From the NCBI GenBank assembly GCA_946811185.2, contig OX328109.1, forward strand, positions 31,852,129 through 31,916,128: 64,000 nt of DNA, in the 5' to 3' direction. The translations under genes were made by a program, and so were the position numbers. This document shows, in pieces, positions 48,756 to 62,477 of this stretch (the first letter of the stretch is position 1; the number at the start of each line of letters is the position of its first letter). The notes under the pieces are model-generated. The model saw only the letters and a program-made list of their open reading frames with translations, was not told where the DNA came from and did no database searches. The stretch comes from Hippopus hippopus. Its lineage: Eukaryota; Mollusca; Bivalvia; Cardiida; Cardiidae.

Positions 48756-51700
48756 ACAGTGTGGAAATCCGAGAAAATAATGTCACAATTGGCTAAAAAA
48801 GACTGAAAACTCTTTCAGTAACAACTGATTTCTATTGCTTAAATCAAACAAAGGGAACTGAATTTTATTTTTTTTCTATCTCTTCATACGGCGACAAGAA
48901 ACCCAGTTACATTGACTACAAACTCATGTGCCAGTTACGTGCCCGCGGAAACATGAAAAATCAACTTACGGCACATTCCATAGCAGACGACACCTGTTGC
49001 TTAAGTCAAATATAGGGAACAAGTTTTTTTCCTTTTCTCTTACTAGGGCCATTGAATTGGTTACGATGACTATTCCACCCATGCGTGACCATTACGTGCT
49101 GCGCATAAAATCATAAAATCAACTTGGACACTTTCGGAGGCAACTGATACCTTTTGCACAAATCAAAGAAAGGTAAACCAAATTCGTTTTCTTACCAGGA
49201 TCACGAAAAACATTGAACCAATTTTGGTGACCGCGTGAGTCATAAGTCGATTTTATGTTTAACCACTGCGCAAAAACATAGATTCAGAAGCAACTGGTTG
49301 CTCTTGCATAAACTTTTTCCAATAAGAAATCTTGTTCTTGTTTGAAGAATTTAGAAATAGGCCAATGAAAAACAATAAGATGTAAGAATAACTAATAATA
49401 AAAACAGATAAAATGGCAAAGTTGGGGATTCAACCTCTGACCATCAGGACCCAAAAAAGGTCTTGGTGCAAGGGTCTAACCCTCTTTGCCATTGAATAGG
49501 CTGAAATGACCCGAAGAATTAACATAGATATACAGAGATTTCCCCCCCTTCCAATCAGCCAATCAAATCTCAGGCCTCTCTTAAATTATCCAATCACAGA
49601 AGCTTTTAGAAAATCAAAATGGCGTCCAATCAGCCAATGAAATCTCAGCTTTCTCTTCAAATTATCCAATCAGAAAAGCTTTGAGAAAATCAAAATTGCG
49701 CCCAATCAGCCAATCAAATCGCAGACACACCTCCACAATCATCCAATCAGAAAGCTTTGAGCCATTTGAAATGGCGCCCGAAAATATCGATAGAAAACAG
49801 TGAACAAAAATCGGCATAAAAGTGGATTTTATGTCTTCTTTGAAGGCTGTTATGCAGTCCTTGGCAAACTGCCATGCATGCACCCTCCACACATGCCAGA
49901 TTTCACTGAAAATGGGCGAAAATTTACGAAAACAGGGTGACAGAAGACCTTGGTTTGGTGCCTTCTAGCACCTTGCAAGAGTCACTTCCCTTGATCCCTT
50001 AATCCCTTGATTCGATTTGCTTTTCTAATTCAGGCCAACTCCAATACTGCACATTGATACTTTGAATATGCTAAGATGATCAATGTACAGTGTAGAATCC
50101 CCAGAAAATAATGTCACAAGTGGCTAAAATAGACTGAAAACTCTTTCAGTAGCAGCTGCTTCCTATTGCGTAAATCAAACAAAGGGAACTAAATTTTTAT
50201 TTTTTTTTAATCTCTTTGTACCGTGACAAGAAACCAAGTTACGTTGACTACCGTCTCATACATGCCAGTTACGCACCCGTGAAAACATGAAAAATCGACT
50301 TATGGCACATTCCATAGCAGACGACAACTGTTGCATAAGTCAAATATAGGGAACAAGTTTTTTTCCTTTTCTCTTACTAGGGCCATTGAATTGGTTACTA
50401 ACTCAGGCATGCTGCACATTGATACTTTGAATATGCTAAGATGATCAATGTACAGTGTAGAATCCCCAGAAAATAATGTCACAAGTAGCTAAAAAAGACT
50501 GAAAAATCTTTCAGTAGCAACTGCTTCCTATTGCATAAATCAAAGAAAGGGAACTAAATTTTTATTTATTTTTTTTTAATCTCTTTATACCGTGACAAGA
50601 AACCAAGTTACAATGACTACCGTCTTGTACGTGCCAGTTACGTGCCCGCAAAAACATGAAAAATCGACTTACAGCACATTCCATAGCAGACAACAACTGT
50701 TGCTTAAATCAAGTATAGGGAACAAGTTTTTTTCCTTTTCTCTTACTAGGGCCATTGAATTGGTTACTAACTCAGGCATGCTGCACATTGATACTTTTAA
50801 TATGCTAAGATGATCAATATACAGTGTAGAATCCCCAGAAAATAATGTCACAAGTAGCTAAAAAAGACTGAAAAATCTTTCAGTAGCAACTGCTTCCTAT
50901 TGCATAAATCAAAGAAAAGGAACTAAATTTTTATTTATTTTTTTTTAATCTCTTTAAACAGTGACAAGAAACCAAGTTACGATGACTACCGTCTTGTACG
51001 TGCCAGTTACGTGCCCGCGAAAACATGAAAAATCGACTTACAGCACATTCCATAGCAGACAACAACTCTTGCTTAAATCAAGTATAGGGAACAAGTTTTT
51101 TTCCTTTTCTCTTACTAGGGCCATTGAATTGGTTACTAACTCAGGCATGCTGTACATTGATACTTTGAATATGCTAAGATGATCAATATACAGTGTAGAA
51201 TCCCCAGAAAATAATGTCACAAGTATCTAAAAAAGTCTGAAAAATCTTTCAGTAGCAACTGCTTACTATTGCATAAATCAAAGAAAGGGAACTAAATTTT
51301 TATTTATTTTTTTTTAATCTCTTTATACCGTGACAAGAAACCAAGTTACGATGACTACCGTCTTGTACGTGCCAGTTACATGCCCGCGAAAACATGAAAA
51401 ATCGACTTACGGCACATTCCATAGTAGACAACAACTGTTGCTTAAATCAAGTATAGGGAACAAGTTTTTTTCCTTTTCTCTTACTAGGGCCATTGAATTG
51501 GTTAATAACTCAGGCATGCTGCACATTGATACTTTGAATATGCTAAGATGATCAATATACAGTGTAGAATCCCCAGAAAATAATGTCACAAGTAGCTAAA
51601 AAAGACTGAAAAATCTTTCAGTAACAACTGCTTCCTATTGCATAAATCAAAGAAAAGGAACTAAATTTTTATTTATTTTTTTTTAATCTCTTTATACCGT

Positions 51701-52666
51701 GACAAGAAACCAAGTTACGATGACTACCGTCTTGTACATGCCAGTTACGTGCCCGCGAAAACATGAAAAATCGACTTATGGCACATTCCATAGCAGACAA
51801 CAACTGTTGCTTAAATCAAGTATAGGGGACAAGTTTTTTTCCTTTTCCCTTACTAGGGCCATTGAATTGGTTACTAACTCAGGCATGCTGCACATTGATA
51901 CTTTGAATATGCTAAGATGATCAATGTACAGTGTAGAATCCCCAGAAAATAATGTCACAAGTAGCTAAAGAAGACTGAAAAATCTTTCAGTAGCAACTGC
52001 TTCCTATTGCATAAATCAAAGAAAAGGAACTAAATTTTTATTTATTTTTTTTTAATCTTTTTATACCGTGAAAAGAAACCAAGTTACGATGACTACCATC
52101 TTGTACGTGCCAGTTACGTGCCCGCGAAAACATGAAAAATCGACTTACAGCACATTCCATAGCAGACAACAACTGTTGCTTAAATCAAGTATAGGGAACA
52201 AGTTTTTTTTCCTTTTCTCTTACTAGGGCCATTGAATTGGTTACTAACTCAGGCATGCTGCACATTGATACTTTTAATATGCTAAGATGATCAATATACA
52301 GTGTAGAATCCCCAGAAAATAATGTCACAAGTAGCTAAAAAAGACTGAAAACTCTTTCAGTAGCAACTGCTTCCTATTGCATAAATCAAAGAAAGGGAAC
52401 TAAATTTTTATTTATTTTTTTTTAATCTCTTTATACCGTGACAAGAAACCAAGTTACGATGACTACCGTCTTCTACGTGCCAGTTACGTGCCCGCGAAAA
52501 CATGAAAAATCGACTTACGGCACATTCCATTGCAGACAACAACTGTTGCTTAAATCAAGTATAGGGAACAAGTTTTTTTCCTTTTCTCTTACTAGGGCCA
52601 TTGAATTGGTTACTAACTCAGGCTTGCTGCACATTGATACTTTTAATATGCTAAGATGATCAATGT
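48756..52666 (+). repeat. HOR unit 19 (k=6, 3911 bp)
   Basis: C 48756-49064, linker 49065-50086, B 50087-50451, A monomers at 50452, 50821, 51190, 51559, 51928 and 52298. The linker has TTGCTCTTGCATAAAC and CCCTTGATCCC, shared with the linker at 52975. The B monomer has GCACCCGTGAAAAC. The last two A monomers match the two A monomers of unit 18. The fourth A has GGGGACAAG and CTTTTCCCTTAC. Confidence 0.9.
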
Positions 52667-55600
52667 ACAGTGTGGAAATCCGAGAAAATAATGTCACAAT
52701 TGGCTAAAAAGACTGAAAACTCTTTCAGTAACAACTGATTTCTATTGCTTAAATCAAACAAAGGGAACTGAATTTTATTCTTTTTCTATCTCTTCATACG
52801 GCGACAAGAAACCCAGTTACATTGACTACAAACTCATGTGCCAGTTACGTGCCCGCGGAAACATGAAAAATCAACTTACGGCACATTCCATAGCAGACGA
52901 CACCTGTTGCTTAAGTCAAATATAGGGAACAAGTTTTTTTCCTTTTCTCTTACTAGGGCCATTGAATTGGTTACGATGACTATTCCACCCATGCGTGACC
53001 ATTACGTGCTGCGCATAAAATCATAAAATCAACTTGGACACTTTCGGAGGCAACTGATACCTTTTGCACAAATCAAAGAAAGGTAAACCAAATTCGTTTT
53101 CTTACCAGGATCACGAAAAACATTGAACCAATTTTGGTGACCGCGTGAGTCATAAGTCGATTTTATGTTTAACCACTGCGCAAAAACATAGATTCAGAAG
53201 CAACTGGTTGCTCTTGCATAAACTTTTTCCAATAAGAAATCTTGTTCTTGTTTGAAGAATTTAGAAATAGGCCAATGAAAAACAATAAGATGTAAGAATA
53301 ACTAATAATAAAAACAGATAAAATGGCAAAGTTGGGGATTCAACCTCTGACCATCAGGACCCAAAACAGGTCTTGGTGCAAGGGTCTAACCCTCTTTGCC
53401 ATTGAATAGGCTGAAATGACCCGAAGAATTAACATAGATATACAGAGATTTCCCCCCCTTCCAATCAGCCAATCAAATCTCAGGCCTCTCTTAAATTATC
53501 CAATCACAGAAGCTTTTAGAAAATCAAAATGGCGTCCAATCAGCCAATGAAATCTCAGCTTTCTCTTCAAATTATCCAATCAGAAAAGCTTTGAGAAAAT
53601 CAAAATTGCGCCCAATCAGCCAATCAAATCGCAGACACACCTCCACAATCATCCAATCAGAAAGCTTTGAGCCATTTGAAATGGCGCCCGAAAATATCGA
53701 TAGAAAACAGTGAACAAAAATCGGCATAAAAGTGGATTTTATGTCTTCTTTGAAGGCTGTTATGCAGTCCTTGGCAAACTGCCATGCATGCACCCTCCAC
53801 ACATGCCAGATTTCACTGAAAATGGGCGAAAATTTACGAAAACAGGGTGACAGAAGACCTTGGTTTGGTGCCTTCTAGCACCTTGCAAGAGTCACTTCCC
53901 TTGATCCCTTAATCCCTTGATTCGATTTGCTTTTCTTATTCAGGCCAACTCCAATACTGCACATTGATACTTTGAATATGCTAAGATGATCAATGTACAG
54001 TGTAGAATCCCCAGAAAATAATGTCACAAGTGGCTAAAATAGACTGAAAACTCTTTCAGTAGCAGCTGCTTCCTATTGCGTAAATCAAACAAAGGGAACT
54101 AAATTTTTATTTTTTTTTAATCTCTTTGTACCGTGACAAGAAACCAAGTTACGTTGACTACCGTCTCATACATGCCAGTTACGCACCCGTGAAAACATGA
54201 AAAATCGACTTATGGCACATTCCATAGCAGACGACAACTGTTGCATAAGTCAAATATAGGGAACAAGTTTTTTTCCTTTTCTCTTACTAGGGCCATTGAA
54301 TTGGTTACTAACTCAGGCATGCTGCACATTGATACTTTGAATATGCTAAGATGATCAATGTACAGTGTAGAATCCCCAGAAAATAATGTCACAAGTAGCT
54401 AAAAAAGACTGAAAAATCTTTCAGTAGCAACTGCTTCCTATTGCATAAATCAAAGAAAGGGAACTAAATTTTTATTTATTTTTTTTTAATCTCTTTATAC
54501 CGTGACAAGAAACCAAGTTACAATGACTACCGTCTTGTACGTGCCAGTTACGTGCCCGCAAAAACATGAAAAATCGACTTACAGCACATTCCATAGCAGA
54601 CAACAACTGTTGCTTAAATCAAGTATAGGGAACAAGTTTTTTTCCTTTTCTCTTACTAGGGCCATTGAATTGGTTACTAACTCAGGCATGCTGCACATTG
54701 ATACTTTTAATATGCTAAGATGATCAATATACAGTGTAGAATCCCCAGAAAATAATGTCACAAGTAGCTAAAAAAGACTGAAAAATCTTTCAGTAGCAAC
54801 TGCTTCCTATTGCATAAATCAAAGAAAAGGAACTAAATTTTTATTTATTTTTTTTTAATCTCTTTAAACCGTGACAAGAAACCAAGTTACGATGACTACC
54901 GTCTTGTACGTGCCAGTTACGTGCCCGCGAAAACATGAAAAATCGACTTACAGCACATTCCATAGCAGACAACAACTCTTGCTTAAATCAAGTATAGGGA
55001 ACAAGTTTTTTTCCTTTTCTCTTACTAGGGCCATTGAATTGGTTACTAACTCAGGCATGCTGTACATTGATACTTTGAATATGCTAAGATGATCAATATA
55101 CAGTGTAGAATCCCTAGAAAATAATGTCACAAGTATCTAAAAAAGTCTGAAAAATCTTTCAGTAGCAACTGCTTACTATTGCATAAATCAAAGAAAGGGA
55201 ACTAAATTTTTATTTATTTTTTTTTAATCTCTTTATACCGTGACAAGAAACCAAGTTACGATGACTACCGTCTTGTACGTGCCAGTTACATGCCCGCGAA
55301 AACATGAAAAATCGACTTACGGCACATTCCATAGTAGACAACAACTGTTGCTTAAATCAAGTATAGGGAACAAGTTTTTTTCCTTTTCTCTTACTAGGGC
55401 CATTGAATTGGTTAATAACTCAGGCATGCTGCACATTGATACTTTGAATATGCTAAGATGATCAATATACAGTGTAGAATCCCCAGAAAATAATGTCACA
55501 AGTAGCTAAAAAAGACTGAAAAATCTTTCAGTAACAACTGCTTCCTATTGCATAAATCAAAGAAAAGGAACTAAATTTTTATTTATTTTTTTTTAATCTC

Positions 55601-56206
55601 TTTATACCGTGACAAGAAACCAAGTTACAATGACTACCGTCTTGTACATGCCAGTTACGTGCCCGCGAAAACATGAAAAATCGACTTACGGCACATTCCA
55701 TAGCAGACAACAACTGTTGCTTAAATCAAGTATAGGGGACAAGTTTTTTTCCTTTTCCCTTACTAGGGCCATTGAATTGGTTACTAACTCAGGCATGCTG
55801 CACATTGATACTTTTAATATGCTAAGATGATCAATATACAGTGTAGAAACCCCAGAAAATAATGTCACAAGTAGCTAAAAAAGACTGAAAAATCTTTCAG
55901 TAGCAACTGCTTCCTATTGCATAAATCAAAGAAAGGGAACTAAATTTTTATTTATATTTTTTTAATCTCTTTATACCGTGACAAGAAACCAAGTTACGAT
56001 GACTACCGTCTTGTACGTGCCAGTTACGTGTCTGCGAAAACATGAAAAATCGACTTACGGCACATTCCATAGCAGACAACAACTGTTGCTTAAATCAAGT
56101 ATAGGGAAGAAGTTTTTTTCCTTTTCTCTTACTAGGGCCATTGAATTGGTTACTAACTCAGGCATGCTGCACATTGATACTTTTAATATGCTAAGATGAT
56201 CAATGT
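52667..56206 (+). repeat. HOR unit 20 (k=5, 3540 bp)
   Basis: C 52667-52974, linker 52975-53996, B 53997-54361, A monomers at 54362, 54731, 55100, 55469 and 55838. C, linker, B and the first four A monomers are near-identical to unit 19, 3910 bp to the left. The last A is different (GTGTAGAAACCCC at its start, TTTATATTTTTTTAATC, CGTGTCTGCG, GGGAAGAAG). These features recur only at 62109. Confidence 0.9.
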
Positions 56207-58642
56207 ACAGTGTGGAAATCCCAGAAAATAATGTCACAAGTGGCTAAAAAAGACTGAAAACTCTTTCAGTAACAACTGATTTCTATTGCTTAAATCAAAC
56301 AAAGGGAACTGAATTTTATTTTTTTTTCTATCTCTTCATACGGCGACAAGAAACCCAGTTACATTGACTACCAACTCACGTGCCAGTTATGCGCCCGCGG
56401 AAACATGAAAAATCAACTTACTGCACATTCCATAGCAGACGACACCTGTTGCTTAAGTCAAATATAGGGAACAAGTTTTTTTCCTTTTCTCTTACTAGGG
56501 CCATTGAATTGGTTACGATGACTATTCCACCCATGCGTGACCATTACGTGCTGCGCATAAAATCATAAAATCAACTTGGACACTTTCGGAGGCAACTGAT
56601 ACCTTTTGCACAAATCAAAGAAAGGTAAACCAAATTCGTTTTCTTACCAGGATCACGAAAAACATTGAACCAATTTTGGTGACCGCGTGAGTCATAAGTC
56701 GATTTTATGTTTAACCACTGCGCAAAAACATAGATTCAGAAGCAACTGGTTGCTGTTGCATAAACTTTTTCCAATAAGAAATCTTGTTCTTGTTTGAAGA
56801 ATTTAGAAATAGGCCAATGAAAAACAATAAGATGTAAGAATAACTAATAATAAAAACAGATAAAATGGCAAAGTTGGGGATTCAACCTCTGACCATCAGG
56901 ACCCAAAAATGGTCTTGGTGCAGGGGTCTAACCCTCTTTGCCATTGAATAGGCTGAAATGACCCGAAGAATTAACATAGATATACAGAGATTTCCCCCCC
57001 TTCCAATCAGCCAATCAAATCTCAGGCCTCTCTTAAATTATCCAATCACAGAAACTTTTAGAAAATCAAAATGGCGTCCAATCAGCCAATGAAATCTCAG
57101 CTTTCTCTTCAAATTATCCAATCAGAAAAGCTTTGAGAAAATCAAAATTGCGCCCAATCAGCCAATCAAATCGCAGACACACCTCCACAATCATCCAATC
57201 AGAAAGCTTTGAGCCATTTGAAATGGCGCCCGAAAATATCGATAGAAAACAGTGAACAAAAATCGGCATAAAAGTGGATTTTATGTCTTCTTTGAAGGCT
57301 GTTATGCAGTCCTTGGCAAACTGCCATGCATGCACCCTCCACACATGCCAGATTTCACTGAAAATGGGCGAAAATTTACGAAAACAGGGTGACAGAAGAC
57401 CTTGGTTTGGTGCCTTCTAGCACCTTGCAAGAGTCACTTCCCCTGATCCCTTAATCCCTTGATTCGATTTGCTTTTCTAATTCAGGCCAACTCCAATACT
57501 GCACATTGATACTTTGAATATGCTAAGATGATCAATGTACAGTGTAGAATCCCCAGAAAATAATGTCACAAGTGGCTAAAATAGACTGAAAACTTTTTCA
57601 GTAGCAGCTGCTTCCTATTGCGTAAATCAAACAAAGGGAACTAAATTTTTATTTTTTTTTAATCTCTTTGTACCGTGACAAGAAACCAAGTTACGTTGAC
57701 TACCGTCTCATACATGCCAGTTACGCACCCACGAAAACATGAAAAATCGACTTATGGCACATTCCATAGCAGACGACAACTGTTGCATAAGTCAAATATA
57801 GGGAACAAGTTTTTTTCCTTTTCTGTTACTAGGGCCATTGAATTGGTTATTAACTCAGGCATGCTGAACATTGATACTTTGAATATGCTAAGATGATCAA
57901 TGTACAGTGTAAAATCCCCAGAAAATAATGTCACAAGTAGCTAAAAAAGACTGAAAAATCTTTCAGTAGCAACTGCTTCCTATTGCATAAATCAAAGAAA
58001 GGGAACTAAATTTTTATTTATTTTTTTTTAATCTCTTTATACCGTGACAAGAAACCAAGTTACGATGACTACCGTCTTGTACGTGCCAGTTACGTGCCCA
58101 CGAAAACATGAAAAATTGACTTACAGCACATTCCATAGCAGACAACAACTGTTGCTTAAATCAAGTATAGGGAACAAGTTTTTTTCCTTTTCTCTTACTA
58201 GGGCCATTGAATTGGTTACTAACTCAGGCATGCTGCACATTGATACTTTTAATATGTTAAGATGATCAATATACAGTGTAGAATCCCCAGAAAATAATGT
58301 CACAAGTAGCTAAAAAAGACTGAAAAATCTTTCACTAGCAACTGCTTCCTATTGCATAAATCAAAGAAAGGGAACTAAATTTTTATTTATTTTTTTTTTA
58401 ATCTCTTTATACCGTGACAAGAAACCAAGTTACGATGACTACCATCTTGTACGTGCTAGTTACGTGCCTGCGAAAACATGAAAAATCGACTTACGGCACA
58501 TTCCATAGCAGACAACAACTGTTGCTTAAATCAAGTATAGGGAACAAGTTTTTTTCCTTTTCTCTTACTAGGGCCATTGAATTGGTTACTAACTCAGGCA
58601 TGCTGCACATTGATACTTTTAATATGCTAAGATGATCAATGT
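56207..58642 (+). repeat. HOR unit 21 (k=2, 2436 bp)
   Basis: C 56207-56516, linker 56517-57538, B 57539-57903, A monomers at 57904 and 58273. C has AACTCACGTGCC, GTTATGCGCCC and TTACTGCACATTCC. The linker has CCCAAAAATGGTC and CAGAAACTTTTAG. All recur in unit 23. B has CTGTTACTAGGG, GGTTATTAACTC and GCTGAACATTG. Confidence 0.9.
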
Positions 58643-61600
58643 ACAGTGTGGAATTCCCAGAAAATAGTGTCACAAGTGGCTAAAAAAGACTGAAAACTCT
58701 TTCAGTAACAACTGATTTCTATTGCTTAAATCAAACAAAGGGAACTGAATTGTATTTGTTTTCTATCTCTTCATACGGCGACAAGAAACCCAGTTACATT
58801 GACTACCAACTCATGTGCCAGTTACGCGCCCGCGGAAACATGAAAAATCAACTTACGGCACATTCCATAGCAGATGACACCTGTTGCTTAAGTCAAATAT
58901 AGGGAACAAGTTTTTTTCCTTTTCTCTTACTAGGGCCATTGAATTGGTTACGATGACTATTCCACCCATGCGTGACCATTACGTGCTGCGCATAAAATCA
59001 TAAAATCAACTTGGACACTTTCGGAGGCAACTGATACCTTTTGCACAAATCAAAGAAAGGTAAACCAAATTCGTTTTCTTACCAGGATCACGAAAAACAT
59101 TGAACCAATTTTGGTGACCGCGTGAGTCATAAGTCGATTTTATGTTTAACCACTGTGCAAAAACATAGATTCAGAAGCAACTGGTTGCTGTTGCATAAAC
59201 TTTTTCCAATAAGAAATCTTGTTCTTGTTTGAAGAATTTAGAAATAGGCCAATGAAAAACAATAAGATGTAAGAATAACTAATAATAAAAACAGATAAAA
59301 TGGCAAAGTTGGGGATTCAACCTCTGACCATCAGGACCCAAAAAAGGTCTTGGTGCAGGGGTCTAACCCTCTTTGCCATTGAATAGGCTGAAATGACCCG
59401 AAGAATTAACATAGATATACAGAGATTTTCCCCCCCTTCCAATCAGCCAATCAAATCTCAGGCCTCTCTTAAATTATCCAATCACAGAAGCTTTTAGAAA
59501 ATCAAAATGGCGTCCAATTAGCCAATCAAATCGCAGACACACCTCCACAATCATCCAATCAGAAAGCTTTGAGCCATTTGAAATGGCGCCCGAAAATATC
59601 GATAGAAAACAGTGAACAAAAATCGGCATAAAAGTGGATTTTATGTCTTCTTTGAAGGCTGTTATGCAGTCCTTGGCAAACTGCCATGCATGCACCCTCC
59701 ACACATGCCAGATTTCACTGAAAATGGGCGAAAATTTACGAAAACAGGGTGACAGAAGACCTTGGTTTGGTGCCTTCTAGCACCTTGCAAGAGTCACTTC
59801 CCCTGATCCCTTAATCCCTTGATTCGATTTGCTTTTCTAATTCAGGCCAACTCCAATACTGCACATTGATACTTTGAATATGCTAAGATGATCAATGTAC
59901 AGTGTAGAATCCCCAGAAAATAATGTCACAAGTGGCTAAAATAGACTGAAAACTCTTTCAGTAGCAGCTGCTTCCTATTGCGTAAATCAAACAAAGGGAA
60001 CTAAATTTTTATTTTTTTTTAATCTCTTTGTACCGTGACAAGAAACCAAGTTATATTCACTAACGTCTCATACATGCCAGTTACGCACCCGCAAAAACAT
60101 GAAAAATCGACTTATGGCACATTCCATAGCAGACAACAACTGTTGCATAAGTCAAATACAGGGAACAAGTTTTTTTCCTTTTCTGTTACTAGGGCCATTG
60201 AATTGGTTACTAACTCAGGCATGCTGCACATTGATACTTTGAATATGCTAAGATGATCAATGTACAGTGTAGAATCCCCAGAAAATAATGTCACAAGTAG
60301 CTAAAAAAGACTGAAAAATCTTTCACTAGCAACTGCTTCCTATTGCATAAATCAAAGAAAGGGAACTAAATTTTTATTTATTTTTTTTTAATCTCTTTAT
60401 ACCGTGACAAGAAACCAAGTTACGATGACTACCGTCTTGTACATGCCAGTTACGTGCCCACGAAAACATGAAAAATCGACTTACAGCACATTCCATAGCA
60501 GACAACAACTGTTGCTTAAATCAAGTATAGGGAACAAGTTTTTTTCCTTTTCTCTTACTAGGGCCATTGAATTGGTTACTAACTCAGGCATGCTGCACAC
60601 TGATACTTTGAATATGCTAAGATGATCAATATACAGTGTAGAATCCCCAGAAAATAATGTCACAAGTGGCTAAACAAGACTGAAAACTCTTTCAGTAGCA
60701 ACTGCTTCCTATTGCATAAATCAAAGAAAGGGAACTAAATTTTTATTTATTTTTTTTTAATCTCTTTATACCGTGACAAGAAACCAAGTTACAATGACTA
60801 CCGTCTTGTACGTGCCAGTTACGTGCCCGCAAAAACATGAAAAATCGACTTACAGCACATTCCATAGCAGACAACAACTGTTGCTTAAATCAAGTATAGG
60901 GAACAAGTTTTTTTCCTTTTCTCTTACTAGGGCCATTGAATTGGTTACTAACTCAGGCATGCTGCACATTGATACTTTTAATATGCTAAGATGATCAATA
61001 TACAGTGTAGAATCCCCAGAAAATAATGTCACAAGTAGCTAAAAAAGACTGAAAAATCTTTCACTAGCAACTGCTTCCTATTGCATAAATCAAAGAAAAG
61101 GAACTAAATTTTTATTTATTTTTTTTTAATCTCTTTAAACCGTGACAAGAAACCAAGTTACGATGACTACCGTCTTGTACGTGCCAGTTACGTGCCCGCG
61201 AAAACATGAAAAATCGACTTACAGCACATTCCATAGCAGACAACAACTCTTGCTTAAATCAAGTATAGGGAACAAGTTTTTTTCCTTTTCTCTTACTAGG
61301 GCCATTGAATTGGTTACTAACTCAGGCATGCTGTACATTGATACTTTGAATATGCTAAGATGATCAATATACAGTGTAGAATCCCTAGAAAATAATGTCA
61401 CAAGTATCTAAAAAAGTCTGAAAAATCTTTCAGTAGCAACTGCTTACTATTGCATAAATCAAAGAAAGGGAACTAAATTTTTATTTATTTTTTTTTAATC
61501 TCTTTATACCGTGACAAGAAACCAAGTTACGATGACTACCGTCTTGTACGTGCCAGTTACATGCCCGCGAAAACATGAAAAATCGACTTACGGCACATTC

Positions 61601-62477
61601 CATAGTAGACAACAACTGTTGCTTAAATCAAGTATAGGGAACAAGTTTTTTTCCTTTTCTCTTACTAGGGCCATTGAATTGGTTAATAACTCAGGCATGC
61701 TGCACATTGATACTTTGAATATGCTAAGATGATCAATATACAGTGTAGAATCCCCAGAAAATAATGTCACAAGTAGCTAAAAAAGACTGAAAAATCTTTC
61801 AGTAACAACTGCTTCCTATTGCATAAATCAAAGAAAAGGAACTAAATTTTTATTTATTTTTTTTTAATCTCTTTATACCGTGACAAGAAACCAAGTTACG
61901 ATGACTACCGTCTTGTACATGCCAGTTACGTGCCCGCGAAAACATGAAAAATCGACTTATGGCACATTCCATAGCAGACAACAACTGTTGCTTAAATCAA
62001 GTATAGGGGACAAGTTTTTTTCCTTTTCCCTTACTAGGGCCATTGAATTGGTTACTAACTCAGGCATGCTGCACATTGATACTTTTAATATGCTAAGATG
62101 ATCAATATACAGTGTAGAAACCCCAGAAAATAATGTCACAAGTAGCTAAAAAAGACTGAAAAATCTTTCAGTAGCAACTGCTTCCTATTGCATAAATCAA
62201 AGAAAGGGAACTAAATTTTTATTTATATTTTTTTAATCTCTTTATACCGTGACAAGAAACCAAGTTACGATGACTACCGTCTTGTACGTGCCAGTTACGT
62301 GTCTGCGAAAACATGAAAAATCGACTTACGGCACATTCCATAGCAGACAACAACTGTTGCTTAAATCAAGTATAGGGAAGAAGTTTTTTTCCTTTTCTCT
62401 TACTAGGGCCATTGAATTGGTTACTAACTCAGGCATGCTGCACATTGATACTTTTAATATGCTAAGATGATCAATGT
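58643..62477 (+). repeat. HOR unit 22 (k=6, 3835 bp, linker shortened by about 75 bp)
   Basis: C 58643-58951, linker 58952-59898 (947 bp), B 59899-60263, A monomers at 60264, 60633, 61002, 61371, 61740 and 62109. The linker has lost the middle 76-bp CCAAT repeat. The last five A monomers match the five A monomers of unit 20 at +6271 bp. The B monomer is unusually diverged (TTATATTCACTAACGTC). Confidence 0.9.
59440..59600 (+). repeat. CCAAT module with two of three subrepeats
   Basis: The first 75-bp subrepeat (ending AAAATGGCGT) is followed directly by CCAATTAGCCAATCAAATCGCAG, which is the third subrepeat. The middle copy, with its AATCTCAGCTTTC, is absent. This leaves five CCAAT boxes and one CCAAT-to-CCAATT context change, instead of nine boxes. 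Slippage or unequal exchange between subrepeats explains it. Confidence 0.85.
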
